This document shows positions 52,265 to 60,871 of a stretch of DNA of 64,000 nucleotides, in pieces. Below the pieces are notes generated by a model, which saw only the letters and a list, made by a program, of their open reading frames with translations, was not told the DNA's origin and searched no databases. The position numbers and the translations under genes are program-made. Every line of letters starts with the position of its first letter. Position 1 is the first letter of the stretch. The DNA comes from Corallococcus sp. NCRR (GTDB lineage: Bacteria; Myxococcota; Myxococcia; Myxococcales; Myxococcaceae): contig NZ_CP114039.1 in NCBI RefSeq assembly GCF_026965535.1, forward strand, positions 4,278,001-4,342,000, read 5' to 3'.

Positions 52265-53866
52265 TCAGTAGTTGCCGGAGATGACCTTGGGCAGGGCCTT
52301 CGCCAGGTCCGGCAGCGGGCCAATCTGCCGGCTGTCGGAGGCCTGCGCCGTGCCGTTGTTGCGCAAGAGGCCGCGCATCTGCACGGACGTCAGCAGCCGG
52401 CCGTTGGCCTTCGCCACGCCCTGCGCGCTGACCGCGGCGCCCACGACGATGGGGGACGCGCTGGAGGTGCCGCTGAAGGTGGACGTGTAGTACTGGTCCT
52501 CGCCGTAGCCGCTGCCGAAGCGGTCGCCGTAGCCGGTGGTGACGACCTTCTCACCCCAGGCGTGCACGTTCACGCGCTGGCCATAGTTGGTCCAGCACAT
52601 GGGCACGCGCGTGGTGGAGGTGCTGGCGCCCACCAGGATGGCGCCCGAGTCGCGCGTGGCCGGGTTGAACCGCCCGCCGTAGGCCGCCGCGTCCAGGTTC
52701 GCGCTGCCGTTGCCCGCCGCCTCCACCACGACGACGCCGTTGGCGGTGGCGTTGCGGATGGCGTCGTAGTTGTCCTGCCAGTACTCCATCGCGATGTAGT
52801 TGCACTGGGACGTGTTGCACGTGCAGGCCGTGCCGTCCGAGGGCCCGCCCGCGTGCAGCTCGATGAGGATGACGCCGCCCGCGCCCGCCGCCGCCGCCGC
52901 GTTGGTGATGGCGCTCGCGGCGCTCTGCGCGCCAATGGCCTCCACGCCCGGCGACGCCGCGCTGGCGATGCCCGTCACGCCGTAGCTGTTGTTCGCGCCC
53001 ACGATTTCACCCAGCACCGCGGTGCCGTGATTGCGCCAGCCCAGGTCGTTGTACTGCGTGCCGCCAATGCGGAAGAACGTGGGGAAGTCCTCGTGGGACG
53101 TGCGCCAGCCACCCTCGATGTCCACGATCTTCACGTTGGTGCCCCGGCCGCCCGTCTGCGTCCACGCGTAGGTCGCGTTGATGCCGGAGGGCGCCGCGCC
53201 CAGGTAGCCCTGGGCGGACTGGTACGCGGGCGTGGTGGGCGGCAGGTCCGCCGCGGACAAGAGCGCGCGCAGCCCCGCCTCCATGGCGAAGTTCACCATC
53301 GCCGGCTCCGGGGGCGGCGCCGCATAGGCCGTCTCCACGCTGCCCACGCGGTTGAGCGCCGCCACCAGGTCCGCCACGGTGTCCGCGGTGGTGCCGGGCA
53401 GCAGCGGAACTTCGAAGTACAGGTTCAGGTCCGCCAGTTGCTCGCCGCTCGCGCGCTCACCGGACGCCTTGCTCGCGTCCAGCGTGGCCTCCTCCGCCTG
53501 GAACACCCGGTCCAGCGCCCCGATGCGCGGCGCGCGATCCAACAGCGCCACCACCTCCGCCAGGTCCGCCTCCACGCGCGCGGCGTCCAGGCGCAGGCCG
53601 GACAGCAGCGCTCGCTCGTCCGCGCTGCGCTCCGAGGACAGGGCGCGCAGCGCGTTGTCGCGCAGGCGCACGTGGCTGCCCTCGTGGAACTTCACCACCA
53701 GCCGCTCCACGAACGTCCCCGCGGGCAGCTCACGCCCCGTGGGCTTCGCGAGGAGCGCGCGCGGCGCCAGCGAGGGGGCGGCGCCAGCAGCGGGGGCCAA
53801 CGCCAGCAGGGACACAGCCATGACCGCGCCACGCAGGCGGAGCGGGGACAGCGTCGACTTCAGCAT
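52265..53866 (-). CDS. Secreted subtilisin-like (S8) serine protease
   Basis: ATG at 53866 follows GGAGGAAG and gives 533 residues with a signal peptide (AVMAVSLLALAPAAGAAP). A propeptide-like region covers about 30-200. The S8 domain has the triad: Asp in KIVDIEGGW near 247, His in NHGTAVLGEIVG near 279, and Ser in SGTSSASPIVVG near 468, with the oxyanion Asn in EAAGNGSAN. Three Cys in the C-T-C-N-T-S-Q-C loop may form a disulfide. It should be an active exoprotease, fitting a predatory myxobacterium. A direct-repeat element lies about 65 bp upstream. Confidence 0.93.
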   Translation of the reverse strand: MLKSTLSPLRLRGAVMAVSLLALAPAAGAAPSLAPRALLAKPTGRELPAGTFVERLVVKFHEGSHVRLRDNALRALSSERSADERALLSGLRLDAARVEADLAEVVALLDRAPRIGALDRVFQAEEATLDASKASGERASGEQLADLNLYFEVPLLPGTTADTVADLVAALNRVGSVETAYAAPPPEPAMVNFAMEAGLRALLSAADLPPTTPAYQSAQGYLGAAPSGINATYAWTQTGGRGTNVKIVDIEGGWRTSHEDFPTFFRIGGTQYNDLGWRNHGTAVLGEIVGANNSYGVTGIASAASPGVEAIGAQSAASAITNAAAAAGAGGVILIELHAGGPSDGTACTCNTSQCNYIAMEYWQDNYDAIRNATANGVVVVEAAGNGSANLDAAAYGGRFNPATRDSGAILVGASTSTTRVPMCWTNYGQRVNVHAWGEKVVTTGYGDRFGSGYGEDQYYTSTFSGTSSASPIVVGAAVSAQGVAKANGRLLTSVQMRGLLRNNGTAQASDSRQIGPLPDLAKALPKVISGNY

Positions 53867-53928
53867 GGACTTCCTCCGGGATGGACAACATCCCCACCAT
53901 GCCACGCCGGTCTGTCATTCAAATCAGG

Positions 53929-53952
53929 CTATTCTGTTATTTCTATCCTGTT
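53929..53952. promoter_or_regulatory. Direct repeat CTATYCTGTT x2 upstream of the protease
   Basis: CTATTCTGTT and CTATCCTGTT occur head to tail with a 14-bp period in an AT-rich island that contrasts with the GC-rich surroundings. The island lies just upstream of the protease start and downstream of the patatin stop. It probably marks the protease promoter and a regulator site. Confidence 0.4.
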
Positions 53953-54010
53953 GGTTTATTCGGCCCTCGTTGAAACAGGCGGGCGTGCAAGCGGGCCCAG
54001 GAGGCTCTGG

Positions 54011-54889
54011 TCAGGTGCTCTGCTCGAACGGCACCGGGGGCCGGGCCAGGGCGCGCTCGGCGGACAGCCGGGCCTGATCCAACGCATCGAAGCCGCGCTC
54101 CAGCGTGGCCGGCGTCACCGGCGGCAGGTTGGAGACGACGACGTAGACGGGCACGTTGCGCGTCTGGAGCACGGTGAGCTGGAGGCGGAAGTGGTCGCGC
54201 CTCAGGGCGGCGGACCCGGCGGCCAGCCCCTGCGGATAGGCCATGGGGCCGCCCACCACCTTGCGCGTCCGGCTGGGCAGGTAGTGCACGAGGATGGCGT
54301 CCAGGTCCTTGCCAATGGCGCTCTCCTGGAGCGACAGCGCGGGCGCCTTGTCCACCAGGCCGCCGTCCCAGAACAGCTGGCCGTCCAGCGGCACCGCGCG
54401 GAAGAGGCCGGGGTACGCGCAGGTGGCGTGGACGCGCGGGGCCAGCTCCCCGGTGGTGAACGCCTGGTGCGTGCCGTGGGTGAGGTTGGCCACGGTGAGC
54501 AGCAGCGGGTGCGGCAGGTCCTCGAAGGTGGACACCGGCAGCGTGTCCTCCAAGAGGCGCCGGAAGCGCTCGCCCTTGAGCAGGCCCGTGAAGCCGTGCC
54601 CCTGGGACGCCACGTTCAGCACCGCGCCAATGGGGTCCGGGTCCCAGAAGTTGGCCCGCGTCTGGCGCAGCACCAGCTCCTCCAACTGCGGCATGGGCAT
54701 GCCCGCCGCCGCGTACGCCGCCACCATCCCGCCCGCGGACGTGCCCGCGTAGGCGTGGGGCTTCAGGCCGGAGGCGTGCAGCCCCTTCAGGAAACCCGCA
54801 TGGCCGTAGAACCCGAAGTAGCCCGCGGAGAGGACCAGTCCGAACCGCTTGCCTTCGAGCAGGGAGTGGAGCGTGGAGGAGGGAGCCAT
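54011..54889 (-). CDS. Patatin-like phospholipase
   Basis: The protein is 292 residues. The nucleophile elbow G-T-S-A-G-G lies near 49-54 and the dyad Asp in W-D-G-G-L-V-D near 170, so the Ser-Asp pair is intact. The oxyanion loop, usually G-G-G-x-R-G, reads SAGYFGFYGHAGFLKGL and is strongly altered. No signal peptide is seen. It would hydrolyse acyl lipids in the cytoplasm or after export by other means. It diverges from the ArsR-methyltransferase gene across 99 bp. Confidence 0.85.
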   Translation of the reverse strand: MAPSSTLHSLLEGKRFGLVLSAGYFGFYGHAGFLKGLHASGLKPHAYAGTSAGGMVAAYAAAGMPMPQLEELVLRQTRANFWDPDPIGAVLNVASQGHGFTGLLKGERFRRLLEDTLPVSTFEDLPHPLLLTVANLTHGTHQAFTTGELAPRVHATCAYPGLFRAVPLDGQLFWDGGLVDKAPALSLQESAIGKDLDAILVHYLPSRTRKVVGGPMAYPQGLAAGSAALRRDHFRLQLTVLQTRNVPVYVVVSNLPPVTPATLERGFDALDQARLSAERALARPPVPFEQST

Positions 54890-54963
54890 TTCGGATTTTT
54901 ACGGGATGGGTGTGCCTCAAGGCAACGCAATGCGTTGGCGGGGCCATTGTGCCCGTGTCAGAG

Positions 54964-54981
54964 CATCGATATATGTTGATG
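54964..54981. promoter_or_regulatory. 18-bp operator-like palindrome before the ArsR-type regulator
   Basis: CATCGATATATGTTGATG is an imperfect palindrome (14 of 18 positions symmetric) centred on ATAT and ending seven bases before the regulator start codon. It is AT-rich within GC-rich DNA. Site size and place fit an ArsR-family dimer that represses its own gene and the coupled metH. Confidence 0.5.
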
Positions 54982-54988
54982 GCTCGAT

Positions 54989-55885
54989 ATGGACGTCCTC
55001 TCCCAATCCTTCCGTGTCCTGGGGGACACGACCCGGCTGCGCATCCTGCGGTTGGTGGCCCAGGCGCCGCTGAACGTGACGGAGCTCGTGTCGCTGGTGG
55101 GGGTGGCCCAGTCGTCGGTGTCGCATCACCTGTCGAAGCTGAAGGGGCTGGGGCTCATCCGCGAGGAGCGGCAGGCGGGCTTCACCTACTACTCGCTGGC
55201 GCTGGAGTCGGATGACTCGCGCTGGCCGCTCGTCCGGCTGGCGCGCGAGGCGGAGGACGCGGCGGGGGACTCCGCGCGGCTCAACGATTTGCTGCGCGCG
55301 CGGGAGGACCGGCAGGCGCTCAACGAGCGGCTGCTGGAGCCCGGCCAGTCGTGGTTCCTCTGGGCGGGGGCGCTGGCGTCGCTGTTGCCGCCGCTGGACG
55401 TGGCGGACTTTGGCTGCGGCACGGGCGTGTTCAGCCGGGCCATGGCGCGGTGGGCTCGGCACGTGTGGGCCATTGACCAGAGCGAGGACGCGCTGTCCCA
55501 GGCGCGCACCCTGGCCCAGCGTGACGCGCTCACCAACATCACGTTCCTGCGCGAGGACCTGCACCGGCTGTCGCTCAAGGGCGCGTGCATGGACCTGGTG
55601 GTGATTTCGCAGAGCCTGCACCACGTGGAGGCGCCCGCCGCGGTGGTGTCGGAAGCCGCACGCCTGCTCAAGCCCGGCGGACGGCTGGTGGTGCTGGAGC
55701 TGATGCCGCACGAAGAGAAGTGGGTGCTGGAGCGGCTGGGGCACCGTCACATGGGCTTTTCGCCCGAAGTCCTGGAAGCGGCCCTTCGCGAGGCCGGTTT
55801 CACGTCGTTCACCCGCGAGACGCACGCGCGCGACGGGGCCAGTCCCTTCCGCGTCTTCCTGCTGACCGGAGTCAAACCGTCATGA
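54989..55885 (+). CDS. ArsR-type regulator fused to a SAM-dependent methyltransferase domain
   Basis: The protein is 298 residues. Residues 5-85 are an ArsR winged helix (DVLSQSFRVLGDTTRLRILR, then SSVSHHLSKLKGLGLIREER). Residues of about 125-290 are a class I methyltransferase fold with the SAM motif ADFGCGTG near 137-144 and WAIDQSEDALSQA. No Cys metal-site pattern is seen, so metal sensing is unlikely. This fusion type is known from regulators of the methionine cycle that sense S-adenosylhomocysteine (SahR-like). The stop overlaps the metH start (ATGA), which strongly supports that role. Confidence 0.9.
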   Translation: MDVLSQSFRVLGDTTRLRILRLVAQAPLNVTELVSLVGVAQSSVSHHLSKLKGLGLIREERQAGFTYYSLALESDDSRWPLVRLAREAEDAAGDSARLNDLLRAREDRQALNERLLEPGQSWFLWAGALASLLPPLDVADFGCGTGVFSRAMARWARHVWAIDQSEDALSQARTLAQRDALTNITFLREDLHRLSLKGACMDLVVISQSLHHVEAPAAVVSEAARLLKPGGRLVVLELMPHEEKWVLERLGHRHMGFSPEVLEAALREAGFTSFTRETHARDGASPFRVFLLTGVKPS

Positions 55886-58800
55886 CGAGCCACATCGCCC
55901 AACCCCTGCCGCTTCCTCCCGGGGAGCACGGCCAGCGCGTGGAGGCGCTCCAGGCCGCGATGCGCGAGCGCATCCTGGTGCTGGATGGCGCCATGGGCAC
56001 GCTCCTGCAGGGGCACCACCTGGTGGCGGCGGACTTCGGCGGCGCGGAGTACGAGGGCTGCAACGAGCACCTGGTCCTCACCCGCCCGGACGTCATCGAG
56101 GGCATCCACGCGAAGTACTTCGCCGCGGGCGCGGACGTGACGGAGACGGACAGCTTCGGCGGCACGCCGGTGGTGCTGGCGGAGTTCGAGCTGGGCCACA
56201 AGGCGATGGAGATCAACATCGCCGCGTCCCGCCTGGCGCTCAACGCCGCCAAGGCCGCGGAGGCGAGGGACGGCCGGATGCGCTGGGTGGCGGGCTCCAT
56301 TGGCCCCACCACCAAGGCCATCAGCGTCACGGGCGGCATCACCTTCGAGGAGCTGGTGGACAACTTCGCCGTGCAGGCCGAAGGGCTCGCGGTGGGCGGC
56401 TCCGACTACCTGCTGGTGGAGACGGCGCAGGACACGCGCAACGTGAAGGCGGCGCTCCTGGGCATCGACCGGGCCTTCAGGAAGCTGGGCTGGAAGTTGC
56501 CGGTGGCGGTGTCCGGCACCATCGAGCCCATGGGCACGATGCTCGCGGGCCAGTCCGTGGAGAGCCTGGCCACGTCGCTGGAGCACACGGACCTGCTGTA
56601 CCTGGGGCTCAACTGCGCCACGGGTCCGGACTTCATGACGGACCACATCCGCTCGCTGTCCTCCATGAGCCCGTTCCCGGTGTCGTGCGTGCCCAACGCG
56701 GGCCTGCCGGACGAGAACGGCCAGTACCTGGAGTCGCCGGAGATGATTGCCCGGTCGCTGCGGCGCTTCTGTGACAGCGGTTGGATCAACGTGGTGGGCG
56801 GCTGTTGCGGCACGCACGCGGGCCACATCGAGGCGCTCGCCGCCGCGGTGAAGGGGCTCAAGCCGCGCACGGAGGTGCCCAAGCCGCGCTCGTCGCTGTC
56901 CGGCGTGGACTACCTGGAGGTGACGGACGAGCAGCGCCCCATCATCGTGGGCGAGCGCACCAACGTCATCGGCAGCAAGAAGTTCAAGGAGCTCATCGTC
57001 GCGGGCGCGTTCGACGACGCGTCGGAGATTGCCCGCGCCCAGGTGCGGCGCGCGGCGCAGGTCATCGACATCTGCCTGGCGAACCCGGACCGGGATGAGC
57101 TGGAGGACATGCGCCACTTCCTGGAGGTCGTGGTCAAGAAGGTGCGCGTGCCGCTGATGATCGACTCGACGGACGAGAAGGTCATCGCCATGGCGCTCAC
57201 GTACTGCCAGGGCAAGGCCATCATCAACTCCGTCAACCTGGAGGACGGCGAGGAGCGCTTCGAGAAGGTCGTCCCGCTGGCGAAGGCGTTCGGCGCGGCG
57301 CTGGTGGTGGGCTGCATCGACGAGGTCGGCATGGCCGTCACGCGCGACCGCAAGCTCGCCGTGGCCGAGCGCAGCTACGAACTGCTCACCCAGAAGTACG
57401 GCATGCGCCCGGAGGACCTCTACTTCGACCCGCTCGTGTTCCCCTGCGCCTCCGGTGACGCGCAGTACACCGGCAGCGGCGTGGAGACGATTGAAGGCGT
57501 GCGGCTGATCAAACAGCGCTTCCCCCAGTGCCGCACGGTGCTGGGCATCAGCAACGTGTCCTTCGGCCTGCCCACCGCGGGCCGCGAGGTGCTCAACTCC
57601 GTGTTCCTGTACCACTGCGTGCAGGCGGGCCTGGACATGGCGCTCGTCAACTCGGAGAAGCTGGAGCGCTACCCGTCGCTGCCGGAAGAGGAGCGCAAGC
57701 TCTCCGAGGACCTCATCTACAACCGGGGCACGGACCCCGTGACGCCCTTCGCGGCGCACTTCCGCGAGCGCAAGCCCGCGAGAGCGCAGGTGAGCAGCCT
57801 GCCGCTGAACGAGCGGCTCCAGCGCTACATCATCGAGGGCACGCGCGACGGCCTCACCGCGGACCTGGACCTGGCGATGAACGAGATGGCGCCGCTGGAC
57901 ATCATCAACGGGCCGCTGATGAAGGGCATGGACGAGGTGGGCCGGCTCTTCGGCGCCAACGAGCTCATCGTCGCGGAGGTGCTCCAGAGCGCGGAGTCCA
58001 TGAAGGCGGCGGTGAGCCACCTGGAGCCGCACATGAGCCAGACCCAGGCGGCGTCGCGCGGGAAGATCGTGCTCGCGACGGTGAAGGGGGACGTGCACGA
58101 CATCGGCAAGAACCTGGTGGAGATCATCCTCGCCAACAATGGCTTCCAGGTGGTGAACCTGGGCATCAAGGTCCCGCCCGAGCAACTGGTGCTCGCGGTG
58201 AAGGAGCACCGGCCGGACATCCTGGGCCTGTCGGGCCTGCTGGTGAAGAGCGCGCACCAGATGGTGGCCACCGCGGAGGACCTGAAGCGCGCGGGCGTGG
58301 AGACGCCCATCCTGGTGGGCGGCGCCGCGCTCAGCCGCAACTTCGTGGACCGCAACATCGCCCCGGCCTACGGCGGCGGCACGGTGGCCTACGCGCAGGA
58401 CGCGATGAACGGCCTGGAGCTGGCGAAGCAGATTGTGGAACCGGGCTCGCACGCGAAGCTGCGGGACGACCTGGCCGCGCGGCGGCTGAAGCTGGCGCAG
58501 GAGGCGAAGGACCGGCCCGCGCCCGCGGCCCCGGTGCGCCGCTCGCGCAGCACGGAGGTGCCGGTGCTGGACGTGGTGCCGCCCGCGCCGGACTTCGCGC
58601 GGCACGTGCTCACCAACACGCCGCTGGATCACATCTGGAAGTTCATCAACCCGGTGATGCTCTACGGCCGCCACCTGGGCCTGCGCACGTCGTCGCGCGC
58701 GCTGGGCACTCCGGCGGAAGCGGAGCTGGCGAAGACGGAGGAGGGCCGCAAGGCGCTGGCGCTGAAGGAGGCGGTGGAGGAGCTGAAGACGCTGCTCCGT

Positions 58801-59397
58801 GGCGGCGTGATGCATGCGCGCTCGGTGTTCCAGTTCTTCAAGGCGGCCAGCGACGGCGACCGCGTGCTGCTCTTCGACGGCACGACGGGAGAGCCGGTGA
58901 CGTCCTTCGACTTCCCCCGGCAGGACAAGGACAACGGCCTGTGCCTGGCGGACTACGTGAGGCCGCTGGAGAACGGCAAGCCGGTGGACGCGCTCTCGCT
59001 GTTCGTCACCACCGCGGGCGCGGGCATCCGCGAGCTGTCGGAAGGGTTCAAGGCGAAGGGCGAGTTCCTCAAGATGCACGCGGTGCAGGCGCTGGCGCTG
59101 GAGACCGCGGAGGGCTACGCGGAGCTCCTGCACACGCAGCTGCGCAGCATGTGGGGCTTCCCGGACCGCGCGGACATGACGATGCTGGAGCGCTTCCGCG
59201 CGGAGTACACTGGCAAGCGCTACTCGTTCGGATACCCGGCGTGTCCGCGCCTGGAAGACCAGACGAAGCTGTTCGCCGCGCTCAAGCCGGAGGAGATCGG
59301 CGTGCAGCTCACCGACGGCTGCATGATGGAGCCCGAGGCGAGCGTGTCCGCCATCGTCTTCCACCACCCGGGTGCCACGTACTTCTCCGTGACGTGA
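55882..59397 (+). CDS. metH: Cobalamin-dependent methionine synthase MetH
   Basis: MetH transfers a methyl group from methyltetrahydrofolate to homocysteine using cobalamin. ATG at 55882 overlaps the regulator stop; the protein has 1,171 residues. The homocysteine domain (30-340) has zinc Cys in LGLNCATG and V-G-G-C-C-G-T-H. The pterin domain (about 370-630) begins IIVGERTNVIGSKKF. The B12 domain carries the ligand motif G-D-V-H-D-I-G-K-N near 736. The reactivation domain (about 930-1170) has R-Y-S-F-G-Y-P-A-C-P-R-L. All four modules are complete. A hairpin follows the stop. Confidence 0.97.
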   Translation: MTSHIAQPLPLPPGEHGQRVEALQAAMRERILVLDGAMGTLLQGHHLVAADFGGAEYEGCNEHLVLTRPDVIEGIHAKYFAAGADVTETDSFGGTPVVLAEFELGHKAMEINIAASRLALNAAKAAEARDGRMRWVAGSIGPTTKAISVTGGITFEELVDNFAVQAEGLAVGGSDYLLVETAQDTRNVKAALLGIDRAFRKLGWKLPVAVSGTIEPMGTMLAGQSVESLATSLEHTDLLYLGLNCATGPDFMTDHIRSLSSMSPFPVSCVPNAGLPDENGQYLESPEMIARSLRRFCDSGWINVVGGCCGTHAGHIEALAAAVKGLKPRTEVPKPRSSLSGVDYLEVTDEQRPIIVGERTNVIGSKKFKELIVAGAFDDASEIARAQVRRAAQVIDICLANPDRDELEDMRHFLEVVVKKVRVPLMIDSTDEKVIAMALTYCQGKAIINSVNLEDGEERFEKVVPLAKAFGAALVVGCIDEVGMAVTRDRKLAVAERSYELLTQKYGMRPEDLYFDPLVFPCASGDAQYTGSGVETIEGVRLIKQRFPQCRTVLGISNVSFGLPTAGREVLNSVFLYHCVQAGLDMALVNSEKLERYPSLPEEERKLSEDLIYNRGTDPVTPFAAHFRERKPARAQVSSLPLNERLQRYIIEGTRDGLTADLDLAMNEMAPLDIINGPLMKGMDEVGRLFGANELIVAEVLQSAESMKAAVSHLEPHMSQTQAASRGKIVLATVKGDVHDIGKNLVEIILANNGFQVVNLGIKVPPEQLVLAVKEHRPDILGLSGLLVKSAHQMVATAEDLKRAGVETPILVGGAALSRNFVDRNIAPAYGGGTVAYAQDAMNGLELAKQIVEPGSHAKLRDDLAARRLKLAQEAKDRPAPAAPVRRSRSTEVPVLDVVPPAPDFARHVLTNTPLDHIWKFINPVMLYGRHLGLRTSSRALGTPAEAELAKTEEGRKALALKEAVEELKTLLRGGVMHARSVFQFFKAASDGDRVLLFDGTTGEPVTSFDFPRQDKDNGLCLADYVRPLENGKPVDALSLFVTTAGAGIRELSEGFKAKGEFLKMHAVQALALETAEGYAELLHTQLRSMWGFPDRADMTMLERFRAEYTGKRYSFGYPACPRLEDQTKLFAALKPEEIGVQLTDGCMMEPEASVSAIVFHHPGATYFSVT

Positions 59398-59408
59398 CCG
59401 GAGGAACA

Positions 59409-59442
59409 CCGGGAAGAGGGCCGGTAAGGCGACTCTTCCCGG
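59409..59442. terminator. Hairpin between metH and the small Lys/Asp-rich gene
   Basis: A perfect 10-bp inverted repeat (CCGGGAAGAG / CTCTTCCCGG) with a 14-base loop lies between the convergent metH stop and the stop at 59457. No T-run follows; it probably ends both transcripts. Confidence 0.5.
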
Positions 59443-59456
59443 GGGATGCGTGAACG

Positions 59457-59864
59457 TCAGGCGCGCAGGTCGCGGAGGGCGTGGGAGAAGGCCCCGGCGG
59501 CGACGCCCAGGCCGGCGGCCTCCTTGCCGTGCTTCTTCCGGTCCTCGGTGTTCTTGGCCTTGTCGTCGTTCATCTTCTTGTGCGCCTCGTCGCGGGCCTT
59601 GCCCTCGTCGTGGATCGCCTTGTCCTCGTCCTTCTTGCCCTTGTCGGTGAGGGCATCCGCGGCCTTCTTGCCGAGGTCGGCCGCCTTCTTGCCCGTGTCG
59701 ATGATGCCCATCAGCGACCACTGCTCCGCCAGCGCCGCCTGCACCGCCTGACGCAGCTCCTGCGCGCTGTGGCCCACTTCTGGCGCCGCCACCTGGCCCG
59801 CCTCCGCCAGCTGCGGCAGGTCCCGCGACGTGATGAGCCCCGCTTCGGTGTTGTGCTTAGACAT
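59457..59864 (-). CDS. Small Lys/Asp/Ala-rich protein, candidate substrate of the ATP-grasp enzymes
   Basis: ATG at 59864 (AGGGGGA upstream) gives 135 residues. The N-terminal 55 residues are ordinary and contain a possible helix (AQELRQAVQAALAEQWSLMG). From about 57 to 115 the chain is packed with Lys, Asp and Glu (GKKAADLGKKAADALTDKGK, then KDEDKAIHDEGKARDEAHKK), without Cys or aromatics. It is the last gene of a three-gene unit, 53 bases after an MvdD-like ATP-grasp gene. That position and composition make it a candidate precursor with many possible Lys-carboxylate crosslinks. The alternative is a hydrophilin-like stress protein. No family was recognised. Confidence 0.75.
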   Translation of the reverse strand: MSKHNTEAGLITSRDLPQLAEAGQVAAPEVGHSAQELRQAVQAALAEQWSLMGIIDTGKKAADLGKKAADALTDKGKKDEDKAIHDEGKARDEAHKKMNDDKAKNTEDRKKHGKEAAGLGVAAGAFSHALRDLRA

Positions 59865-59917
59865 GGTGTATCCCCCTGGTGATTCCGGCATTCCCGTAAG
59901 GCCAGAATTTTACAGCT

Positions 59918-60871
59918 TCATGATGCTAGCGGGGCTTCCAGCGAGCGCGCAAGGGCCTGGGCGATGGGAAGGCCCGTGTGCTGCTCGAACCACATGAAAC
60001 CGGGGCAGGTATTGACCTCCAGGCATACCCAATCGCGCGGGTCGGCGGAGCCGCCGGGGGGCTCGATGAGGTCGATGCCCGAGAGGTGGAGGCCGAGCGC
60101 GGAGGACAGGCGCCGGCACGCGTCGGCCACGGGCTCCGGCAGGAGGGTGGCGCGCAGGTGCACCGGGTGGCCGGTCATGTCCGGGTGCCGGTAGTCCAGG
60201 GCCTGCGACTCCGCGCGGCAGGCGAAGACTTCACGCCCTCCCACGACGTGGACGCGCACGTTGGTGCCGCTGATGCGCTGCTGGAACTGGTGGGGCGGCG
60301 GAGGCCGTCCCGGCAGGAACGCGGCCCGGGTGTCATCCCAGGTGACCTGTTTCACGAGGGAGCGCTCGTCGCTGACGGACTTGATGACGGGGTCCCCCGT
60401 CAGGCCGCGGGCGAAGGGCTCCCACAGCCGCCAGTCACCGCCCGCCAGGGTGTCGGGCACGCTCAGGCCCGCGGCGAGGATGGCGGCGTACTGACAGGGC
60501 TTGCTGTTGTTGGACACCATCGCCGTGGGGCGGTTGGCCACCGGGCCGTGGAAGAGGTCCATGAGGGCGTTCGCATGGGCCCGCTCGGCGCGGACCTCCG
60601 GCGTCACGTGTTCGCGGACGCCCCCCGTGCCCAGGCGCGAAAAGATGCCGGAGATGTCCTCCAGGTCGACGCGCCAGGTGGGGAAGCACACCGCTCCGCG
60701 CAGCCTCCTCGCGGCGCGAGACCCCGGCGCCTGGTCCAGATCCAGATCCAGTCGCACCTGCGAGCCCAGGTGCCGCTGGTCCACGAAGAGGTACTCGCGC
60801 TGCGTGTCGGTGAGGTGCGCGAGGAAGAAGGACGTCACCAGCTCATCGACGGGACCCATCAACAAGATCAC
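59918..60871 (-). CDS. MvdD-like ATP-grasp ligase
   Basis: The 317-residue protein starts at a GTG overlapping the upstream stop (GTGA). ATP-grasp features in order: N-terminal pre-ATP-grasp half with VDQRHLGSQV, NNSKPCQYAAILAAGLSVPDT near 133, the nucleotide Lys in VIKSVSDERS near 175, FQQRISGTNVRVHVVGGREV near 208 and DYR near 238. The metal site is LEVNTCPGFMWFEQHTG near 285, with Glu and Asn. These patterns match the graspetide ligase group (MvdD/MdnC relatives), which join Asp/Glu side chains to Ser/Thr or Lys of a precursor peptide. A general RimK-like ligase is the alternative. Confidence 0.85.
   Translation of the reverse strand: MILLMGPVDELVTSFFLAHLTDTQREYLFVDQRHLGSQVRLDLDLDQAPGSRAARRLRGAVCFPTWRVDLEDISGIFSRLGTGGVREHVTPEVRAERAHANALMDLFHGPVANRPTAMVSNNSKPCQYAAILAAGLSVPDTLAGGDWRLWEPFARGLTGDPVIKSVSDERSLVKQVTWDDTRAAFLPGRPPPPHQFQQRISGTNVRVHVVGGREVFACRAESQALDYRHPDMTGHPVHLRATLLPEPVADACRRLSSALGLHLSGIDLIEPPGGSADPRDWVCLEVNTCPGFMWFEQHTGLPIAQALARSLEAPLAS

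Noticed and set aside
55747-59721. Very long open frame on the minus strand opposite metH
   Set aside because: It is antisense to an intact four-domain MetH and has His/Arg/Val-rich composition typical of shadow frames in GC-rich DNA.
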